A stretch of 64,000 bases of DNA, taken from the NCBI GenBank assembly GCA_049273855.1, contig JBASRN010000012.1:1-64000 (forward strand), in the 5' to 3' direction. The translations under genes and the position numbers were made by a program. The notes under the pieces were generated by a model. The model saw nothing but the letters and a program-made list of their open reading frames with translations. It was not told where the DNA came from and did no database searches. Shown one piece after another: positions 23,601 through 33,180 of the stretch. Numbering within the stretch: the stretch's first letter is position 1; every line of letters starts with the position of its first letter. The stretch is from Onstottus_B sp049273855 (lineage in GTDB: Bacteria; Acidobacteriota; Blastocatellia; UBA7656).

Positions 23601-26393
23601 CTACTGCCAGATTGGCGTGCCCACTTGTAACCCTGCGACAACTATCAACTGCAGGCCCTCGCGACGGACACGCAGAAGAGTGGTGCCACATGTCGGGTTT
23701 GTAAAGCGAATGACTCTCTGAGCGCCATCCGGGAAGAAGATGCCAGCCTCCTGACCGTTGACCGAACCGGCACCGATAAGCTTTGTTCCGCCGGCCTTGA
23801 CCTTCGCCTTGGCCGTCTCGAAGAACTGGGAGCCTGCCGCGTCATTTGAGATCGCGAACTTGATCCCCGGGAGGAAGAGCGGTTGAGTGCCTGCGACCGT
23901 GCGGAATACCATCCTGACTGCTCCAGTTTGGAAAGCCATGTTTGTGGAATTGATTTGCGGTCCTTGTTCGTTGATAAAGAAGTCGGAGTTGCTCGAATCA
24001 GACGAGACCGCGTTGGTCGTGCTCGTGGCTGTTACGACAACCCTGGCAGTCGATGTGCAAAACTGTGGTACGACCCAGTCCAGCTCTCTTGCTGTCGCAG
24101 GCAGCGCGGGTTGAGTTGGATTCACCTGGGTTATTGGAGTGAACGTTGCTCCATTGTTGGTCGTGAAGAACACGTCGAAGCCTTTCACTCGATCCTCGAA
24201 TCCGGTCCCGACTACCCACGTAATCTTGAACGTCTGATTGAACCTCAGGGTCTCGTTTCCGTTTGGAGTCAACACGGCAAGGGCGACGCCGGTGTCGTTG
24301 ATTGAAAAGTCTTCGTTGCTGTCATCTTGTGCGGTGCCTGCTGTGTTATCGACCACGGTGATGCGCACGCGGGCCATCGTAGTGTTTACTCCGATCGGAA
24401 TGTTCCAGGTAAAGGCGCGTAGGGTTCCGTCTACATTTGAAGCGATGATCGTGTTGAACGTGGAGCCGCCGTCGGTTGATAGCCTTAGTTCAAAACTATC
24501 AATCGTGTCCGCGCCATCCGGGTCATCCGCGGTCCATGTAATTTGAAACGTCCCTCCGCCGCCAACCAGTTCTCCTCCATTTGGATCTGTGAGAGTAACG
24601 GTCGGCGGGTTGTTTTGCGGCGGCACCGTATTGGCCGCGGCGAGCAGAACGTAGGCTCTGCCGGCATCAGTGCGGTTCGCCCCCGCGACTATTTGAACGT
24701 CGTTGAAGGGCGCTCCCGCCGCAATGTCACCACCGCCATTATTATCAAAGTCGCCCGTACCAATTGCCCATCCGAACTCGTCGGCTGGAGCTTGACCAGT
24801 TATGCGAACGTCGTCCTGATTCAAAGCCAGATCGCGGCCGGGAAAGATCAACAAATTCGACCCGCCAAAAAGGATGTGAGCTGAGCCGCGGTTGGAAAGC
24901 GCCCCGGGCGCTCCGAGCAACAGGTCCGGAAAGAGGTCGGTGTTGCCTTGAGTATTCACCACACCGGCCGCTACGGCTGATCCCAGGCGGTCGCCCGGCG
25001 CCGCGCCGATCACGGTCAGAGAGGCAGTTGCGAAGGAAACATTGATTCGCCTTTCCGTAGCGGCACCCGGGGGATTCAAGGCGGGGCCTCCCGCTATTAC
25101 GTAAGCCTGCCCGCACGAAGGACGAAAACCGCCGGGTCCCGCCGATTGAGGCGCTCCGATACAAATGTCGTTCGCACCCTCGTTGGTTACGTTACCTACG
25201 GCAAGCCCCGCGCCGAGGTGATCGCCGCTCACCTCGCCATAAATCGAGAGATTCTGTTGAGTCGCGCCGATGTCAAAGGTCTTCGTCGTAGCTGGAGGCG
25301 TCGGGTTCAGGTTCACGCCACCGAGTACTCCAAACGTTGCTCCGGTCTCAATGACGTCGACCGCGTCAGGCCGGTTCGCCCTTGGCGCTCCGACAAGCAG
25401 ATCGCCCGCACCTCCCCCATTGACATCGGCAATTGCAAGCGCGCTGCCAAAGTGGCTCTCAGCTTTCCCGAAGATCCTCACAGGAGCCGGCGAGGCGTTA
25501 AGGTCAATAACCTTCGTCGTCGGAAGCGGGTTGTCGAGAGCCGTGCCGCCTAAGAGCAGGAACGCGGCACCACCATTGTTCCGCGGCGCGCCAGCGGGAT
25601 CAGGACCCTTGCTTCCGGTAGCGCCAACCAAGAGATCAGGCGGACTCGTTCCGCCGTTAGCTTCCCCAATGGCTAGCGCGCACCCGAATCCATCACCGGC
25701 TTGCTCGCCTATGATTTGGTCATTCGCGGCGTTGGGCGTGGCGAGATCAACCGTTGTCGGCGTAAATCCGGCAACCCCGAATATTATGAAGACTGCGCCG
25801 GTGTCGCTGCGCGGTGTTGGGACACCGGCCCCGGTCAGGTCAAAGCCTGGAGCGCCGATCGCCAGGTCGTCAATTCCATCTCCGTTGACATCGCCCGCAG
25901 CGACACCAAACCCCAGATGGTCCTCTGCAGAAGCGCCGAAGATCTTAACGTCAGGCTGGCTGATGGCAGTCAGGTTGGTGTCGATAATTGTTGGAGTTGA
26001 GAAAGAGGCTCTGCCAAAAAGTATGTAGACCGAACCGGCGTCCGCGCGGAGGCTGCCGCCCTGAGGCGTGAAGTCGGCGTCGGGAGCGCCGGTTATCAAG
26101 TCGTCGATTCCGTCATCATTGATATCGCCAACCGCTACTGCGTGAGATCGCGGGAGGGTCGCGAAGCTATTTGCCGCGCCGTTGCCCGATAGGTGGTCGG
26201 CGTCCCCGGCACCCAGAATTTGAATGTTTGCCGCCGCGGCCGACAAGTCAATGAACTGGACGGTCTGGGTTGAGACATCGCCGGTTGCCGCTTTGAAGGG
26301 AACGATCGCTATCGCGATTGAGACGAGGGAGACTGCGAGCAAGCTAATCAACTGATGTGCGTTTCTGGACGGTGCGATTCTCGGGTTGGACAT
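23601..26393 (-). CDS. Secreted FG-GAP (integrin-alpha-like) repeat protein
   Basis: The 930-residue protein has an N-terminal signal segment (LISLLAVSLVSIAIAIVPF). At least six FG-GAP blades with calcium-binding cores follow: GDINDDGIDDLITGAP, GDVNGDGIDDLAIGAP and later degenerate copies. They form an integrin-like propeller over about residues 40-550. Two Ig/fibronectin-like domains follow, each starting with a phrase of the type TDPNGGE or LTPNGNE. A C-terminal domain of about 120 residues has no name I know. The start at 26393 gives a normal signal peptide, and an ATG at 26438 is an alternative. It is likely an extracellular or outer-surface adhesin-like protein. It is divergent from the sigma54 regulator. 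Confidence 0.88.
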   Translation of the reverse strand: MSNPRIAPSRNAHQLISLLAVSLVSIAIAIVPFKAATGDVSTQTVQFIDLSAAAANIQILGAGDADHLSGNGAANSFATLPRSHAVAVGDINDDGIDDLITGAPDADFTPQGGSLRADAGSVYILFGRASFSTPTIIDTNLTAISQPDVKIFGASAEDHLGFGVAAGDVNGDGIDDLAIGAPGFDLTGAGVPTPRSDTGAVFIIFGVAGFTPTTVDLATPNAANDQIIGEQAGDGFGCALAIGEANGGTSPPDLLVGATGSKGPDPAGAPRNNGGAAFLLLGGTALDNPLPTTKVIDLNASPAPVRIFGKAESHFGSALAIADVNGGGAGDLLVGAPRANRPDAVDVIETGATFGVLGGVNLNPTPPATTKTFDIGATQQNLSIYGEVSGDHLGAGLAVGNVTNEGANDICIGAPQSAGPGGFRPSCGQAYVIAGGPALNPPGAATERRINVSFATASLTVIGAAPGDRLGSAVAAGVVNTQGNTDLFPDLLLGAPGALSNRGSAHILFGGSNLLIFPGRDLALNQDDVRITGQAPADEFGWAIGTGDFDNNGGGDIAAGAPFNDVQIVAGANRTDAGRAYVLLAAANTVPPQNNPPTVTLTDPNGGELVGGGGTFQITWTADDPDGADTIDSFELRLSTDGGSTFNTIIASNVDGTLRAFTWNIPIGVNTTMARVRITVVDNTAGTAQDDSNEDFSINDTGVALAVLTPNGNETLRFNQTFKITWVVGTGFEDRVKGFDVFFTTNNGATFTPITQVNPTQPALPATARELDWVVPQFCTSTARVVVTATSTTNAVSSDSSNSDFFINEQGPQINSTNMAFQTGAVRMVFRTVAGTQPLFLPGIKFAISNDAAGSQFFETAKAKVKAGGTKLIGAGSVNGQEAGIFFPDGAQRVIRFTNPTCGTTLLRVRREGLQLIVVAGLQVGTPIWQ

Positions 26394-26533
26394 TCTCTGT
26401 GACCCCCAATGCGGATATGGTGGTTCGTGTGAACTCACCGAGTCTATCGGTGGTCAGCGAAATTGGCAACCTTGATGTTTCAGCGACGTCACCAGCGTAT
26501 ACAGGCAAGTTGAAATATATGGGAAGATAGTTG

Positions 26534-26562
26534 TTGACTGGCCCTGGTTTTTTTGGTATTTT
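26534..26562 (+). promoter_or_regulatory. Possible promoter of the sigma54-activator gene
   Basis: TTGACT (26534-26539) and TATTTT (26557-26562) are 17 nt apart, in the 312-nt gap between two divergent genes. The rest of that gap shows nothing else I can support. Confidence 0.4.
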
Positions 26563-26705
26563 CGGAGCCTCGTTCGGTCAATGGGTGACGGTGTTGAAAT
26601 TAAACATGGTTTCACTTAGCCAGGATGGGGCCGGGCGTAGTCGTTTTCTCGATTGTCAAAGGAACGGAATCCCAGCAGAAGATCGTTTCAGAAGGCACAC
26701 GCCGA

Positions 26706-29700
26706 ATGTTTCAACCCGTATTCGTCCGTTCATTGATGCCCAGTGAGAGAGAAGGTCTCGCCCTCTCTGCAAAGTCTCTCAACCGCGAGGAATCGGCGCG
26801 GGCTCAGGTGATCCTACTTTCGGCTGAGGGCAAGACTGCGGCAGAGATCAGCCAGCAGATCGGCTCACATCCCTCGAACGTAAAGAAGTGGATTCGACGG
26901 TTTAACGAGCAAGGGTTGGTCGGCGTTTCTGCAAAGAAGCGAGGTCCCCAGGGCGGACCTCGGCCGAGATTCACCTCCGAGCAAACCGATACCATCTTGC
27001 GCTTGTCAAAGACTGAGCCTGCGGCGCTGGGCTACAGTTTCAGGGAATGGACGCCGCAGAAGCTTGCGACTGCCGCGGTTGAGCGGGGCATTGTAGACAG
27101 CATTAGCCACGTCACAGTTAGACAGCTACTGAACCGCCAGTCGAAGGCCGAGTCGCCTCCCCAATTGACCGAAACGAAAGCGGAAGCAGCGGGGCTCGCC
27201 AAGGGGCGCGAAGCTGACCAGACGGATTTTGAGTTGGGCGAGAAAGCCCTGGCGCAATCGCGGTATGACACTGCGGCCGAGCGATTGTATGCAGCGCTCG
27301 CCAAGAACACAGGCTCCCCGGAGGAGGAAGCCATCACCCGATCGCTGCTTAGCAAGGCCCTTGAGGAATTGAGTAAGTATGAGGAAGCTCAGGAGGTCAT
27401 CGGTAAGTTTGACGATCCGCGGATGCTGGCGTTGCTGTCGCCAAGGACTCGCGCTCGAGTCAGACTGCGAACAGGATGGGTGAACAGCTTCCTGCGAGAT
27501 CACGCGAAGGCTATTGCCGCGCTCAACGAGGCGAGGCGCTTGTTCCTCGAGCTGGGAGACGATCTCGGGATGAGCGAAGCCCACTATGGGCTGGGGCGGA
27601 CCTACATAGAGATCAACGAATTTAGAATCGCGCGAGATCATCTCGTGTTTGCGGCGGGCTTTCAGAAGACCGCTCAGGACCCCACGCTGCTCGCGCAGAT
27701 CTACAATCGGCTTGGAGTTGTGGACTTTCACGAAGGTGCATTCTCGAGTTCGACGCAAAACTATTTGAAAGCGCTTGAGCTTGTCGAGGGCTCCGGCAAC
27801 ACAAATCCCCTTGGATTAATTCTACTAAATCTAGGCACGTCTATATTTCACGGCTATCCGAGCGAACGAGAGGAATCTGCGACATATCTCAAGCGCGCGA
27901 TTGAGTGTTTTGAGAAGGGCGGGCATAAGGACTATCTGACGCTTGCCTACAATAATCTGGGAGACAACCTGCAATACGCCGGTCAGTGGCGCGAAGCGAT
28001 TCAGGCGCTGGAGAAGGCCATAGCGGTTTCTCAGCGGTTTGAGCAGCCGAGCTACGAAGCAACGGCGCGGGTGACTCTCGCGGAGATACTATGCGCGAAG
28101 GGTGAATTCACCGGCGCAGAAAGCCATCTCAAGAGAAGCCTTGAATTAATCGAAGGGACGGACAAGTGGCTGGAGTGCAACGCTCTTCGCGTATTGGCGG
28201 CGGTGCATCGAGCGGTTGGGCGTTCCGATTCTGCGCTCAAAACGTTGCGTCAGGCGCTCCAGCTTTCAACCTCGATCGGCGATCTGTTAGGGGTAACCCT
28301 TGCGCAAGTTGGTCTGGCCGACCTTCATTTCTCGCAGGGCGGCTACGATCAGGCGAGAGAGTACCTGGAGCTGGCGCAGGAGAGATTAAAAGAAGAAAAG
28401 AGCCTCTCGATCTCGGGCTTAATCCAACGGTTGACCGGTAAGCTCGAGGCCGCCAGCGGCCGCCTACCTGAAGCTAAGCAGCACATCGCCCAGAGCGTAT
28501 CAATTTTTACAACTACGGAGACCACTTATGAGCTTGGTCTAAGCCACTATGAAATGGGTTTGTTGTTAAGGAGTGCTCGCGATCTGAAAGGCGCCGAGTC
28601 CAACCTGCTTCGAGCTCGTGAGATCTTCGAGAGTCTCGAGGCGGAGCCTGACTTCGAGCTGTGCCGCAAGGCGCTTGCGTCGCTTACGGAGGGAGAAGAT
28701 GGGTCTCAGGTTCTCAGGGTCAGTCCTCTAAACGACGTACTCCTGATGCAGCGATTGATTGAGGCCTCTGCTTCGCGCGAGCTACTAGTCCGCGAACTGG
28801 CGGCGGTCATTTCAGAGAACTTTCCGGTGGAGCAGGTTGCGATATTCAGGGTGGCGGAAACCGGGATAGCCGAGCCGCTAGCGAGGCAAGGTATAGGTCG
28901 CGAGGACGCAGAGCAGCTTGGCGCTTCGTTGGATCAGTCAACTCCCGACGCGATAAGTCGCTCAGCCAATGGCTATGTCATCCGGATTGGGGATAACTCT
29001 CGTGTGCCGATACTTGTGTATATGAAGGCGAACGATACGTTCGACGTCGCACGGCTTCAGCCGCTGTTCAAGCAGGCAGAACTAGGACTCGAAACTTGCT
29101 CGCTACGGGCGACCGTACACAGCGGTCCGGTTCGCGATCGGGAGCAGCCCTTTCAAACGATTATGCCGGGCTTCATTGTTGCCAGTGCCCCAATGTTCGA
29201 CGTGATCGATAAGATTTACAAGATCAGAACCAACGATGTTACGGTGCTCATAACTGGCGAATCGGGTACCGGCAAAGAGTTGGTAGCGAGGCACATTCAC
29301 GGCCAATCAGCCAGGGCTCGCGCGATTTTTCTGCCGTTCAACTGCACTGCCACACCCAAGGAGATAATTGACAGCCAATTATTCGGCCACCGGAAAGGCG
29401 CGTTCACCGGCGCGACGACGAACTACCCTGGAATTATCAAAGCGGCCGATGGCGGAACGTTATTTCTGGATGAAATAGGCGACCTGTCCCTCGAGGTGCA
29501 ACCTAAACTCATGCGGTTTTTGCAGGAGGGAGAGATTCAACCGCTCGGGGAAACCAAACCTGGTCGCGTCGATGTGCGCATTCTCGCGGCGACCAATACC
29601 GATCTCGAGCGCGCCGTCGAGGACGGGCGCTTCAGGGAAGATCTGTTCCACCGCCTCAACATCATTCGCATTCACGTACCGCCCTTGAGGGAACGCAGCG

Positions 29701-30215
29701 AAGAAGTGCCAGTACTCGCTGCCCATTTCCTGGAGCATTTTTCGTCAAGATCCGGTAAACAAGGCATAATGATGACTCAGGATGCAACTGATGCGCTTTC
29801 TAGTCACGATTGGCCTGGAAATGTCAGGCAGTTGAGGAATGAGATTGAGAGGATGGTAGCGTATGCGCTGGACGGTGCTAGGATCTCGGTTGACGATTTG
29901 TCCCCCGACGTCACCAACCCGCGTAGGGAGATGCGCCGAGAACGACCCGGACAAGGATACGCCGCCTTCGGCGGCTCCATCGGGAGAAGGTTTTTGGAAA
30001 GACCCAACGGAAACCACTCAGGGGTTCGGCCCCACGAACCTCGCATAGTCAAGCTCAAGGCGGCAACGGCGGAGCTTGAGCGACGGCTGATTCAAGAGGC
30101 GTTGGATCGAAACAGGAACAACCTCTCTCGAACCGCGGTCGAGCTTGGTCTCTCTCGGAGGGGGTTGAGGCTCAAGCTTGGTCAACTCGGGATTTTGCGG
30201 GAACAGCGCGCCTAG
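26706..30215 (+). CDS. Sigma54-dependent activator with IS630-like HTH and TPR sensor region
   Basis: This 1169-residue regulator has an unusual domain order. Residues 1-125 match the N-terminal DNA-binding part of IS630-family transposases: a homeodomain-like HTH (AAEISQQIGSHPSNVKKW) and a second winged-helix part ending near SHVTVRQLLNR. About 165-665 is a TPR array with repeats such as AHYGLGRTYIEIN and AYNNLGDNLQYAGQW. About 700-810 is GAF-like. The AAA+ module follows, with Walker A GESGTGKE at about 850, an intact sigma54-contact loop GAFTGA at about 897 and Walker B GGTLFLDEIGDL near 918. The end is a Fis-type HTH (NNLSRTAVELGLSRRGLRLK). The start at 26706 has AAGG 10 nt upstream; 26625 and 26736 are alternatives. 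Targets are unknown. Confidence 0.9.
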   Translation: MFQPVFVRSLMPSEREGLALSAKSLNREESARAQVILLSAEGKTAAEISQQIGSHPSNVKKWIRRFNEQGLVGVSAKKRGPQGGPRPRFTSEQTDTILRLSKTEPAALGYSFREWTPQKLATAAVERGIVDSISHVTVRQLLNRQSKAESPPQLTETKAEAAGLAKGREADQTDFELGEKALAQSRYDTAAERLYAALAKNTGSPEEEAITRSLLSKALEELSKYEEAQEVIGKFDDPRMLALLSPRTRARVRLRTGWVNSFLRDHAKAIAALNEARRLFLELGDDLGMSEAHYGLGRTYIEINEFRIARDHLVFAAGFQKTAQDPTLLAQIYNRLGVVDFHEGAFSSSTQNYLKALELVEGSGNTNPLGLILLNLGTSIFHGYPSEREESATYLKRAIECFEKGGHKDYLTLAYNNLGDNLQYAGQWREAIQALEKAIAVSQRFEQPSYEATARVTLAEILCAKGEFTGAESHLKRSLELIEGTDKWLECNALRVLAAVHRAVGRSDSALKTLRQALQLSTSIGDLLGVTLAQVGLADLHFSQGGYDQAREYLELAQERLKEEKSLSISGLIQRLTGKLEAASGRLPEAKQHIAQSVSIFTTTETTYELGLSHYEMGLLLRSARDLKGAESNLLRAREIFESLEAEPDFELCRKALASLTEGEDGSQVLRVSPLNDVLLMQRLIEASASRELLVRELAAVISENFPVEQVAIFRVAETGIAEPLARQGIGREDAEQLGASLDQSTPDAISRSANGYVIRIGDNSRVPILVYMKANDTFDVARLQPLFKQAELGLETCSLRATVHSGPVRDREQPFQTIMPGFIVASAPMFDVIDKIYKIRTNDVTVLITGESGTGKELVARHIHGQSARARAIFLPFNCTATPKEIIDSQLFGHRKGAFTGATTNYPGIIKAADGGTLFLDEIGDLSLEVQPKLMRFLQEGEIQPLGETKPGRVDVRILAATNTDLERAVEDGRFREDLFHRLNIIRIHVPPLRERSEEVPVLAAHFLEHFSSRSGKQGIMMTQDATDALSSHDWPGNVRQLRNEIERMVAYALDGARISVDDLSPDVTNPRREMRRERPGQGYAAFGGSIGRRFLERPNGNHSGVRPHEPRIVKLKAATAELERRLIQEALDRNRNNLSRTAVELGLSRRGLRLKLGQLGILREQRA

Positions 30216-30282
30216 CACAAGAACGTGGCGTAGGCGCTGAGCCTTGTGGGTGGTGAACCAGAAGCCAATAGGACGAATGCGC

Positions 30283-30311
30283 TTGACAGGAAAGGACTTT
30301 GCCAATATCCT
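30283..30311 (+). promoter_or_regulatory. Promoter for the RPGN-motif secreted protein gene
   Basis: A perfect -35 TTGACA (30283-30288) is 17 nt from TATCCT (30306-30311). The leader would be about 150 nt. No -24/-12 sigma54 site was found here. Confidence 0.5.
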
Positions 30312-30469
30312 CGACATCGGCGGCAGCGAAACGCGAGGCCCCTTGCGCACAGAATTAGTGGGCGAGTGTATCCACTCATTCATGCCAAACCTGCGGAGCT
30401 GGGTTGGTAAGAAACAAAAAGCGCAGCTCCGTGCCTTCGGCACAAGCAGGGCTTTGAGGGTCAGATAAT

Positions 30470-32137
30470 ATGGGCAAGAATCGAATGACTGGTGTTAACT
30501 CACTCACTCGACTTGGCATCGCTGCTACGGTGTTGATCAGCTTATTCAGCTTTGCGTCCTATTCACCTCGCGCCGATGCAGTCGAGACGTCATATGTGGA
30601 GTTGGCGGGGGCAAACGGTAGACAGAATAACGTAGTGTTTGCCTTTGACCGGTACGTGCTCATCGCACCCTACGCGCCGACGGGAATAATCCAGGAGAAC
30701 GGTGACTTAAGCCAGCTCGACAATCATTACCTATATATCATTGACACCAAGAAACCCGGCGTAGTTCTAACCAAAGACCTTACTGCGCGCGCGAGTTCGG
30801 ATTCACCAAGTACGATTTACTACCCTACCAAGCTGGCCTTTGATCCAACAACCCAGACCGCCTTTGTAAGGGGAACGAGGTTCGAGCAAGAGCGCGGCGA
30901 GATCGAGGCCATCGAAGTCATCGCTTACGTACATTTGAATCTCGGAGACAATGGAAAACCAGTTATTGATCCGACCGTCGTTTCGTTTGACATCGAGGGC
31001 GTAGGTGGGGAGCTGCGCAGCCCGGACGCTCCCACGGACTTGGCTTTGAGTCACAATGGGAACCATCTTGTCTTCACAAACGGCGCATCCGTTTTTACGT
31101 ACAGCCTGGAACAGGGATACCTCTACAAGGTCGACCTGGTGCATCCGAGCGAGTACGGTGCAGGTAACTTTATCTCATACCTTGCTGTTGATAGAGACAG
31201 CAATGTTTTGAGCGTTTACTCCACCAAAAAGGTCGTCGACAAAGACAACGTTGGGCACGACCAGTCCGAGGTTTCCTTTTACAGGTTGATAGACGACGGG
31301 TCTCTCACGCTGCTCAAGCGTGCGTACGCAGAAGATCTCCCGCAAGGGGCGGCGCTCACAGCCGGGAGTAACGTTGCGGTCTACTCGGACGCTGACAAAC
31401 TCGATGTCCAGTACGCGCTATTTGTCACGAGCGATGGATCACTTTGTCAGGTGGACCTTCACACTGACGGATTATCTGCAAACGTCAGACAGTTGGTCGT
31501 ATTTCCAGAATTGGCTCAACAGGGGTCGGATGACACAGGCCCGCGTTTGGTAAAGTACGATCCAGCAAAGCGGGTCGTAGGGATTGTGAGCCAGGGATAC
31601 TCGGCCCAGATCTCCCGGCCCGGGAATGGACGAAGAAGGCGGATCTCTCGGCCAGGTAACCTCCACGTATTGACGTCGCAACCCGTGCTCGCAATGGCAA
31701 GGTTTGGCAAGAAGGGTAAAGTAACCTCGCGGAACCTGTTCTCCGAGGATTTCAGAGATCAAGGCGGGTTGTCTGAGCTAGTCCCCGTAAAGGACACCGA
31801 GGATTGGTTGATGGCCACCTACTCAGGCAAGCTGCTTTCGATCACGGCATCTGGCGATTTCGAAAAATCGCGCCCGCAGCTGATTGCCAGTATTGCTCCA
31901 CGCACAGAGCGGCTCGACTATCTCACCAGCCGCGACAGGTTCGTTGCAGTCCAGTCGTGCGCATCTGATGAGGAGGCATTGCCGGTAACGCAGCCCGGTT
32001 CGGTGGTAGTGGGCAAGGTGATCTCAGCCAACGGAAAGTCTTTGTTGGCAAGCGCAGCACTGATCTCGCCTTCTTCATCGCCGGTGCTTCGGCAAGCGCC
32101 GGCAATACGCAGGCCAGGCAATCTCAAGCGACGATGA
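30470..32137 (+). CDS. Secreted protein of unknown family with repeated RPGN motifs
   Basis: I do not recognise this family. The 555-residue product starts with a signal peptide (LTRLGIAATVLISLFSFASY, cleavage likely after PRADA). The body is beta-rich, with phrases such as LAFDPTTQTAFVRG and DLALSHNGNHLVFTNGA that suggest a propeller of degenerate repeats. The motif ISRPGN occurs twice within about 12 residues near 380-396, separated by an Arg-rich turn. RPGNLKRR recurs at the very C-terminus. GAGGG lies 9 nt before the ATG at 30470, and an ATG at 30485 is possible. It lies downstream of the sigma54 activator, with its own promoter and terminator. Confidence 0.8.
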   Translation: MGKNRMTGVNSLTRLGIAATVLISLFSFASYSPRADAVETSYVELAGANGRQNNVVFAFDRYVLIAPYAPTGIIQENGDLSQLDNHYLYIIDTKKPGVVLTKDLTARASSDSPSTIYYPTKLAFDPTTQTAFVRGTRFEQERGEIEAIEVIAYVHLNLGDNGKPVIDPTVVSFDIEGVGGELRSPDAPTDLALSHNGNHLVFTNGASVFTYSLEQGYLYKVDLVHPSEYGAGNFISYLAVDRDSNVLSVYSTKKVVDKDNVGHDQSEVSFYRLIDDGSLTLLKRAYAEDLPQGAALTAGSNVAVYSDADKLDVQYALFVTSDGSLCQVDLHTDGLSANVRQLVVFPELAQQGSDDTGPRLVKYDPAKRVVGIVSQGYSAQISRPGNGRRRRISRPGNLHVLTSQPVLAMARFGKKGKVTSRNLFSEDFRDQGGLSELVPVKDTEDWLMATYSGKLLSITASGDFEKSRPQLIASIAPRTERLDYLTSRDRFVAVQSCASDEEALPVTQPGSVVVGKVISANGKSLLASAALISPSSSPVLRQAPAIRRPGNLKRR

Positions 32138-32225
32138 TTTCCCGGGACTAATTGGCGACTCCACCTTGAGTGTCGAGTGTTTGATCGGTTTCCGCGCAAT
32201 TCGCAAGGTATAGAGCTGACCTGGT

Positions 32226-32257
32226 AGAAGGACCAATCTTTGGTCCTTCTTGTTTTT
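32226..32257 (+). terminator. Intrinsic terminator
   Basis: AGAAGGACCAA (32226-32236) and TTGGTCCTTCT (32240-32250) form an 11-bp stem with a 3-nt loop, followed by TGTTTTT. It ends the RPGN-protein transcript. Confidence 0.85.
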
Positions 32258-32381
32258 GGCGCATACCGGGTTCATCTTTAATGCTTGCGAAGATTCACTA
32301 CAAACGAAGCGTCATAACCAGCCGGCGGCTTTCAGGGCGAGGACTGATTCTTACCCGATTCATAAGGAAGGAAAAGGCGAA

Positions 32382-32678
32382 GTGGCAGAGCCGAAGGAAG
32401 AATCGTCGAAGGGGCCGCATCCATCAAGGAGTCTCATTTCGCGAGCAGAGGGCTACGGAATCGCGGCCGGCTACGAGAGGCCGTATCGGCGGCGGCGGAC
32501 TGCTGAACCGCACGTGCGCCAAAAGGACGAATATGGCCCAATCCCGGATTCGGGCTATTACGGCTCAGGAGAATCAGCTCGCCCCTTCAAGCGAGGACAA
32601 GCCGGCTACAGAGAAGAACTGCTCTGGTATCAACCTCAATACGGCGAAGAGACAAGCGGATACGAGCCAACCGAGTGA
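32382..32678 (+). CDS. Small Gly/Tyr/Arg-rich hypothetical protein
   Basis: This is a possible 98-residue basic, probably disordered protein. Its translation is rich in Gly, Tyr, Arg, Ser and Pro, for example GYGIAAGYERPYRRRR and YYGSGESARPFKRG. The GTG at 32382 follows AAAAGG by 4 nt. The frame is open up to 32250, and an overlapping frame (32281-32751) is also open, so the choice of frame is uncertain. No domain is recognised. Confidence 0.4.
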   Translation: MAEPKEESSKGPHPSRSLISRAEGYGIAAGYERPYRRRRTAEPHVRQKDEYGPIPDSGYYGSGESARPFKRGQAGYREELLWYQPQYGEETSGYEPTE

Positions 32679-32707
32679 ACTGCTAGTCGGTTGTAGTTTT
32701 GCACCGA

Positions 32708-33094
32708 TCAGCCACGGCTTCGGATCTTCTCTCCAGAAAGCAGCGTACTAGCTTCCCCCGCTTCCTTAGTGTACCCGGTGCTTTTCTCGACCTGCCAGAC
32801 CTCTCCGTCTCGGCTTAAGATGTATCCGAGATACTCTTTCTTGAAATTGCCATCGCTTGACGCGAAATTGTGCGTCAGCGTTGCCGATATATACGCCTTA
32901 TCGGGAAAGCTTGGGTCGGTATGAAAGAAGTCAACCTTAACCTCTCGAATACCTCGACTCTTCAGATGCTGCTCCAGTGTTTTCTCGGCCGAAGACCTCG
33001 CGCTTTTGCAAGAGCCCGCGGTGACGGCCAAGCCAATTATGACCAACAGAATGGATAGGCTGGAACGCCGAATTCCTGTTTGTATCTTCCGCAT
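32708..33094 (-). CDS. Small putative lipoprotein
   Basis: The 128-residue protein has a hydrophobic leader (LSILLVIIGLAVTAG) followed by Ser-Cys-Lys. This resembles a lipobox, but Ala-Gly-Ser before the Cys is not canonical. The mature part is a small alpha/beta domain with EKTLEQHLKSRGIREVKVDF and an aromatic segment YLGYILSRDGEVWQVEKS. That pattern is seen in small periplasmic proteins. I do not recognise a family. It is divergent from the MBL gene at 33181. Confidence 0.65.
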   Translation of the reverse strand: MRKIQTGIRRSSLSILLVIIGLAVTAGSCKSARSSAEKTLEQHLKSRGIREVKVDFFHTDPSFPDKAYISATLTHNFASSDGNFKKEYLGYILSRDGEVWQVEKSTGYTKEAGEASTLLSGEKIRSRG

Positions 33095-33180
33095 AGAGAG
33101 TTTCTACCTGATGTGTTTCAGTTTTTCAAGCACGGTCTCGGAGTCGTATGATAGCGGATGAAGACAACAAGGATGACACT

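Noticed and set aside
30244..30468. 74-codon open frame upstream of the RPGN-protein gene
   Set aside because: It overlaps the proposed promoter and leader, has no clear SD and matches no family.
30216..30469. Sigma54 (-24/-12) promoter downstream of the sigma54 activator
   Set aside because: No TGGC-N-TTGC arrangement with correct spacing was found. A sigma70-like promoter explains the region better.
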